Source: Streptomyces sp. NBC_01717 (GTDB lineage: Bacteria; Actinomycetota; Actinomycetes; Streptomycetales; Streptomycetaceae). From it: DNA of 64,000 nucleotides. The position numbers were made by a program, and so were the translations under genes. The notes below the pieces were generated by a model that saw only the letters and a program-made list of their open reading frames with translations, was not told the origin of the DNA and did no database searches. The stretch is taken from NCBI RefSeq assembly GCF_036248255.1, contig NZ_CP109178.1, forward strand, positions 6,386,001 through 6,450,000. The letters run 5' to 3'. The first letter of the stretch is position 1. Each line of letters starts with the position of its first letter. Below, piece after piece: positions 59,980 to 64,000 of this stretch.

Positions 59980-60903
59980 ATGCAAGCCATCACCGTTCGA
60001 GACCGTGACGCGGGTGTCGGTGGGCTCTCCCTCACGGACATGCCCTACCCCCATGCCGCTGAGAACGATGTCATCGTGCGGGTGCATGCCGCGGGGTTCA
60101 CCCCTGGAGAGCTCGACTGGCCGGGAACCTGGTCCGACCGCGGCGGCCGCGACCGAACGCCGAGCGTGCCCGGGCATGAACTCTCCGGCGTTGTCGCCGA
60201 ACTGGGCTACGGAACCACGGGCCTGACCGTCGGCCAGCGGGTGTTCGGACTGGCCGACTGGACCCGAAACGGATCACTGGCCGAGTACGCCGGGGTAGAG
60301 GCCCGCAATCTCGCTCCGCTACCGGCGGACGTCGGCCACACGGTGGCCGCCGCCCTGCCGATCTCCGGGCTGACCGCATGGCAGGGCCTGTTCGACCACG
60401 GTCGCCTCACGACGGGCCAGACCGTCCTCATCCACGGTGCCGCCGGCGCTGTCGGGTCGATCGCCGTGCAGCTCGCACGCGAGGCGGGCGCCCGAGTGAT
60501 CGGCACCGGACGGGCCGCCGGCAGGGACACAGCACTCGGTCTCGGCGCGGATACCTTCGTGGACCTGGAGAACGACCGGCTCGAAGAGATCGGCGAGGTA
60601 GACCTCGTACTCGATGTGCTCGGCGGCGACATCCTCGAACGCTCGACCGCCCTGGTACGCGCCGGTGGCACCCTCGTCACCGTCGCCATGCCGCCCAGAA
60701 TCCAGCCCGAGGACGGTCGGGCCGTCTTCTTCGTCGTCGAAGCCGACCGGGTCCGCCTCGCGGACCTCATCCAGCGGGTCCGGGACGGACGACTCAAGCC
60801 GGTCGTCGGGGATGTGCGGCCACTGTCCGAAGCGCCCGCAGCGTTCGCCCGCAGCGGCCGCCGCACACGCGGCAAAACGATCATCCAGATCGCGGAGAAC
60901 TGA
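59980..60903 (+). CDS. MDR-type NADP-dependent oxidoreductase
   Basis: 307 aa from ATG 59980. GroES-like domain (MPYPHAAENDVIVRVHAAGF, VPGHELSGVVAELGYGTTGL) and Rossmann domain with GAAGAVGSIAVQLAREAGAR (AAxxVG-type nucleotide motif). No structural-zinc cysteines, as in quinone reductases. Same direction as the HD gene, 138 bp downstream. Confidence 0.9.
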   Translation: MQAITVRDRDAGVGGLSLTDMPYPHAAENDVIVRVHAAGFTPGELDWPGTWSDRGGRDRTPSVPGHELSGVVAELGYGTTGLTVGQRVFGLADWTRNGSLAEYAGVEARNLAPLPADVGHTVAAALPISGLTAWQGLFDHGRLTTGQTVLIHGAAGAVGSIAVQLAREAGARVIGTGRAAGRDTALGLGADTFVDLENDRLEEIGEVDLVLDVLGGDILERSTALVRAGGTLVTVAMPPRIQPEDGRAVFFVVEADRVRLADLIQRVRDGRLKPVVGDVRPLSEAPAAFARSGRRTRGKTIIQIAEN

Positions 60904-60950
60904 ATGCGAGCGGCCCGTCGACCCGGTCGGGCGATGGCCGGCCGTGCCCA

Positions 60951-61856
60951 TCAGTGGTTCGAGCCCTTGATCCGATGATGAGCGACCTGTTCCCGTGCCG
61001 TGCGCCACCGTGACCGAGTCTGCTCGACCACGCTGTCCCACTGCCGGCGGACCTCATGGTCGGAAGGGCGGTGGCCCTGACGGATCCGGCTGAGCTCGTC
61101 CCGTACTTCTCGTCCCAGTGCCGCCGACGCAACCAGGACGAGCATGGCTGCGAAGAGGGCGGAGATCATCGCGAAGACAGCACCGACCACCCCGTAGCGT
61201 GCTGCGGAGGAGTTGAAGAGATGCGGCATGTAGATGGTCGCGCCCACTGAATAGGCCGCCGTCAGGACGGCGCCGGTGATGCCGAAGGGAAGCAGGTCCG
61301 TCCAGCTGATCCGCTTCGCCGACAGGATCCGGCCGCTCCACACGAGGAATGCAGCGGTCACCAGTACCCCACACACCCAGGCGGCCGCCAGACCCAGCAC
61401 GCCCCCGCTCCGGAGCCCGGAGAGCAACGTGCTGACCACTACGTAGCCACCGAGAGTGAGGATCCACCACAAGCCGTTGCGCGTGTTGCGCACACTGAGG
61501 GGCTTGAGTTCCCATGCCTGTTCGAAGAGTCGCTGTGCGGCTCGCGCGAAACTCAGCACCGAGATCGTCAGAAACACGACGCCGAAGATGCCCACGCTTG
61601 CGCTGGTCGCCTCGGCAGGAGAGAACAGCGAGCTGACTGCCGTGGCGCCCGCTCCGGTGAGGTGGTAACGCCTGATGATCCGCTCTGCGGCGTCGAAGTG
61701 CACAAGGTTGCCCAGGACAGTGCCAAGGAGGATGGAGAGCGGGACCAATGCTGTCAGGGCGCTGGAGGCCAGGGCCATCGAGCGGTCGAACCCCACGATC
61801 TTCTGAAACCGGTTGATGACCCGCAACGCGAAGGCCGGCCGCAGCCAGAACGTCAA
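60951..61856 (-). CDS. YihY/BrkB-family membrane protein
   Basis: 301 aa. Six predicted membrane helices (for example ALASSALTALVPLSILLGTV, GLWWILTLGGYVVVSTLLSG, VVGAVFAMISALFAAMLVLV), then a basic cytoplasmic tail (RRQWDSVVEQTRSRWRTARE). The start may lie further upstream. The family was once misnamed RNase BN; real function is unknown. Confidence 0.87.
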   Translation of the reverse strand: MTFWLRPAFALRVINRFQKIVGFDRSMALASSALTALVPLSILLGTVLGNLVHFDAAERIIRRYHLTGAGATAVSSLFSPAEATSASVGIFGVVFLTISVLSFARAAQRLFEQAWELKPLSVRNTRNGLWWILTLGGYVVVSTLLSGLRSGGVLGLAAAWVCGVLVTAAFLVWSGRILSAKRISWTDLLPFGITGAVLTAAYSVGATIYMPHLFNSSAARYGVVGAVFAMISALFAAMLVLVASAALGREVRDELSRIRQGHRPSDHEVRRQWDSVVEQTRSRWRTAREQVAHHRIKGSNH

Positions 61857-62141
61857 CGTTCTGACGACGCGCTCTCGATTGATCCCCGTCGTCCTGCCCT
61901 CCGTGAAGATCGGGACCTTTGTGGCGACGCGAGCCTAACGGCCGGACGCCTGACCGATGAACGGCGACACGAGAAGCAGCATGCAGCCGCCTCCCTTCCC
62001 TCGCCCTTGAGCCTGTGGGCGGCTCTGCCGTCGCCGCGGTCGCCGACCGGCTGGAAGGCGTCGCCCGACGCCGAGCCCGGCGAGAGATCCACTGGCGCGC
62101 TTTCGGGACAGCCGACCAGAATGCAGTGGAGGAGGCCTGAC

Positions 62142-62861
62142 ATGAACGAGCTGCTCAGCCGGGCGATCGAAGCCCACGGTGGGATCACACGCTGGCAGGA
62201 ACTGACCCAGGCGCAAGCCACCATCGTCAGCGGTGGCCACCTGTTCGCCGTCAAGGGTCTGCCACAGGATCCCGCGCCGCGCGAGATGACCGTCCGACTC
62301 CACGAGGAGCACGCCTCGGTCGAGCCCTTCGGTGCCCCGGACCAGAAGACCGACTTCTCGCCCGGGCGAGTGGCCATCGAGAAGCTCGACGGGCGAGTGG
62401 TGGCCGAACGCAAGGACCCGCGGACGTCCTTCACAGGCCACGTCCTGGAGACCCCCTGGGACCCGCTGGACCGCGCCTACTTCAACGGCTATGCACTGTG
62501 GACCTACCTGACCACGCCGTTCCTGCTGACCATGCCCGGCTTCACGGTCACCGAGATCGAAGCGTGGCGGGAGGGAGGCGAAGCCTGGCGAGGACTGCGC
62601 GCCACCTTCCCGTCCGGGATCGCCAGTCACAGCACCCATCAGGACTTCTACTTCGGCCCCGACCACCTCCTGCGCCGGCACGACTACCACGTCGACGTCG
62701 CCGGTGGGTTCGCCGCCGCGCAGTATGTGTACGACTACGCCGAAGCGGACGGCATCGTGCTGCCCACCAGACGCCGGGCCTACCGCCGCGACACCGACGA
62801 CCGCCCCGTCCTCGATGAGGTCATGGTCTCGATCGACCTCAGCAGCATCCACTTCAGCTGA
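62142..62861 (+). CDS. Conserved protein, unknown function
   Basis: 239 aa from ATG 62142 with GGAGGAGG upstream; the open frame before it overlaps the BrkB gene and is not coding. MNELLSRAIEAHGGITRWQE and later strands (REMTVRLHEEHASVEPFGAP, GPDHLLRRHDYHVDVAGGFA) suggest a beta-sheet-rich fold like lipoprotein-carrier (LolA-type) sensors, but no signal peptide is present. Confidence 0.8.
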   Translation: MNELLSRAIEAHGGITRWQELTQAQATIVSGGHLFAVKGLPQDPAPREMTVRLHEEHASVEPFGAPDQKTDFSPGRVAIEKLDGRVVAERKDPRTSFTGHVLETPWDPLDRAYFNGYALWTYLTTPFLLTMPGFTVTEIEAWREGGEAWRGLRATFPSGIASHSTHQDFYFGPDHLLRRHDYHVDVAGGFAAAQYVYDYAEADGIVLPTRRRAYRRDTDDRPVLDEVMVSIDLSSIHFS

Positions 62862-63076
62862 CGGAAGACCTGACCGAAGTCGTCAAGGCTGCGGGCGACC
62901 CGCCGCAAGCCTCATGAGGGGCGCCGTCAGGCCGTCGACAATCGTTCCACCCTCTGCGCGCCTCTTTCCCGGCGGGCCGCCCGCCCGCCCGCCTGCTGGG
63001 GGTCCAGGCCTCGGGGCCGAGTTCCCTGACCGACGTGCGGACGTCGGGCACGGCAGCTGTCCCGACGCCGCTGAGA

Positions 63077-63622
63077 TCAGAGCGGAGCAAGGATCATCAG
63101 GACCTCGTCACGGGTGTCGTCGGGTGCGAGTCGCAGGGCTGCCGGCCAGCGACCGATCTCGCGCCATCCGAGCCGTCCGTAGAAGCCCTCGAGCCCCTCA
63201 CCTCCCCGGGCTGCGAGGTGCAGCTGTTCGAGGCCCAGCTCATCGCGGGCGATCTTCCGGAGCTCGTGGACGAGGGCGGATCCGATGCCGCGTCCGCGGA
63301 AGGCGGGGCGGGTCTGCAGATGGTGGACCGTGCCCCGGTGTCCGACGAGCCGGTGAGGATCGCGGTTGAGGACGACCCATCCGGCGAGGAGTCCGTCGAC
63401 CCGGGCGACAAGGAGTCTGCTCCGGTGCGGGTCGAGACGGCTGAGGAGCTGGTCCGCGACAGGGGTGACGTCGTCCTCGCCGACGGGCGGGAACGGGAAT
63501 CCCGCCGCGCCGCCGGTGTTGGTGACCGTGATCCAGCAGTCGATCAACTCCCGCCGGAGTTCAGGGGTGACATCGCGCGGGTCGGCCATCTGTACCACGT
63601 CGAGGGCGCTGTCGTGCGGCAT
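63077..63622 (-). CDS. GNAT-family N-acetyltransferase
   Basis: 181 aa. Acetyl-CoA motif A (TVHHLQTRPAFRGRGIGSAL), preceded by a beta strand (LAGWVVLNRDPHRLVGHRGT) and followed by LEQLHLAARGGEGLEGFYGR. The substrate cannot be predicted. The region 63623-63765 holds no gene. Confidence 0.9.
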   Translation of the reverse strand: MPHDSALDVVQMADPRDVTPELRRELIDCWITVTNTGGAAGFPFPPVGEDDVTPVADQLLSRLDPHRSRLLVARVDGLLAGWVVLNRDPHRLVGHRGTVHHLQTRPAFRGRGIGSALVHELRKIARDELGLEQLHLAARGGEGLEGFYGRLGWREIGRWPAALRLAPDDTRDEVLMILAPL

Positions 63623-63765
63623 GAGGAGCAGGATGCCAGAGAGGTCCGACAGTCCTCGCCGCGGTCAGGGTCTCGTGGTGCGCTCGCCGCCTTCGGCTTA
63701 CGCGGTTTCCGTGGCCGTCGTATGCGTCGTGACGCTTTCGGTGCCAGGCCGCCGAGGGGGCGGAG

Positions 63766-63963
63766 CTACACGTGATGGCGTGACCTTCCTGGTGCCCCAT
63801 GGTGGTGTCTCGCCTTCTCGCCGGGGCTGGGGGCCCACGTCCGAGCGCATCCGGAGCAGTACCAGTGCCACAGATGCGGGGCGGCCGGTGTCGTGCGACT
63901 GGTGTCGCGCCAGAGTGCCCGGTGATCCAGGCAGTGGGGGCAGTTCGGTGACTGGTGCACCAC
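63766..63963 (-). CDS. Small zinc-ribbon protein
   Basis: 65 aa. CPHCLDHRALWRDTSR and WHWYCSGCARTWAPSPGE form a CxxC...CxxC zinc ribbon; the tail is His-rich (ARHHHGAPGRSRHH). Resembles small ribbon proteins common in Streptomyces. Confidence 0.62.
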   Translation of the reverse strand: MVHQSPNCPHCLDHRALWRDTSRTTPAAPHLWHWYCSGCARTWAPSPGEKARHHHGAPGRSRHHV

Positions 63964-64000
63964 GGCGTCCTCCTGCGTCGATTGGTGGTCAGCGTGGTAC

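Overview
The window is high-GC DNA (GTG starts, GTGA/ATGA gene overlaps, WhiB, DUF2637/Spd and AICE-type genes) typical of a Streptomyces chromosome. It is largely accessory DNA: a tandem of integrated elements followed by a chromosomal stretch with further transfer scars.

Region 1 (1-26182) is the right part of a siphovirus-type prophage. Leftward genes run from the phage immunity region (23164-24323) through small early genes, a replication and recombination block (DnaB-like helicase, DUF2303, RuvC-like, DnaQ-like, Gp3-like RDF, PD-(D/E)XK nuclease), a WhiB protein and small membrane proteins. They end in the head module (TerS, TerL, portal-MuF fusion, prohead protease, HK97 capsid), which continues off the left edge. 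A rightward moron-like gene sits between two look-alike terminators (6811-7477). The tyrosine integrase (24725-25981) faces an attachment site at 26140-26182, which is the 3' end of a tRNA, probably tRNA-Val(UAC).

Region 2 (26140-47329) is an actinomycete integrative and conjugative element (AICE, pSAM2 class) flanked by a perfect 43-bp copy of the same tRNA 3' end. It carries int, xis, a RepSA-like initiator, Spd-type membrane proteins, an FtsK-like Tra, an XRE-TPR regulator and a GntR-Nudix fusion. Palindromic operators lie before tra and before the GntR-Nudix gene. Cargo is an S66 peptidase (MccF-like), a small membrane protein and a flavoprotein.

Inside it, 38050-47109 is an uninterrupted stack of seven transposable units: three copies of one IS630-type IS, a different IS630-type IS, a 972-bp TA-flanked element carrying a methyltransferase, an IS701-type IS and a frameshifted IS630-type IS. 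All joined at CTAG. Each IS630-type insertion ends in CAC-TA-GTG and so recreates the CTAG target for the next.

Region 3 (47330-51742) holds a 2'-5' RNA ligase-like gene and scattered remnants of a second, related AICE end (GntR promoter and N-terminus, right-end arm sites). These are split by about 2.4 kb containing a snapalysin gene and an IS481-type fragment.

Region 4 (51743-64000) looks chromosomal: two SnoaL-like paralogs (one broken by a single-base deletion), another SnoaL-like gene broken by an in-frame TGA, a LysR regulator, two MDR oxidoreductases, a secreted Thr-rich repeat protein, a GlxA-type AraC regulator divergent from an HD-domain gene, a BrkB/YihY membrane protein, an unknown 239-aa protein, a GNAT acetyltransferase and a zinc-ribbon protein. 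No rRNA gene, complete tRNA gene or CRISPR array was found.
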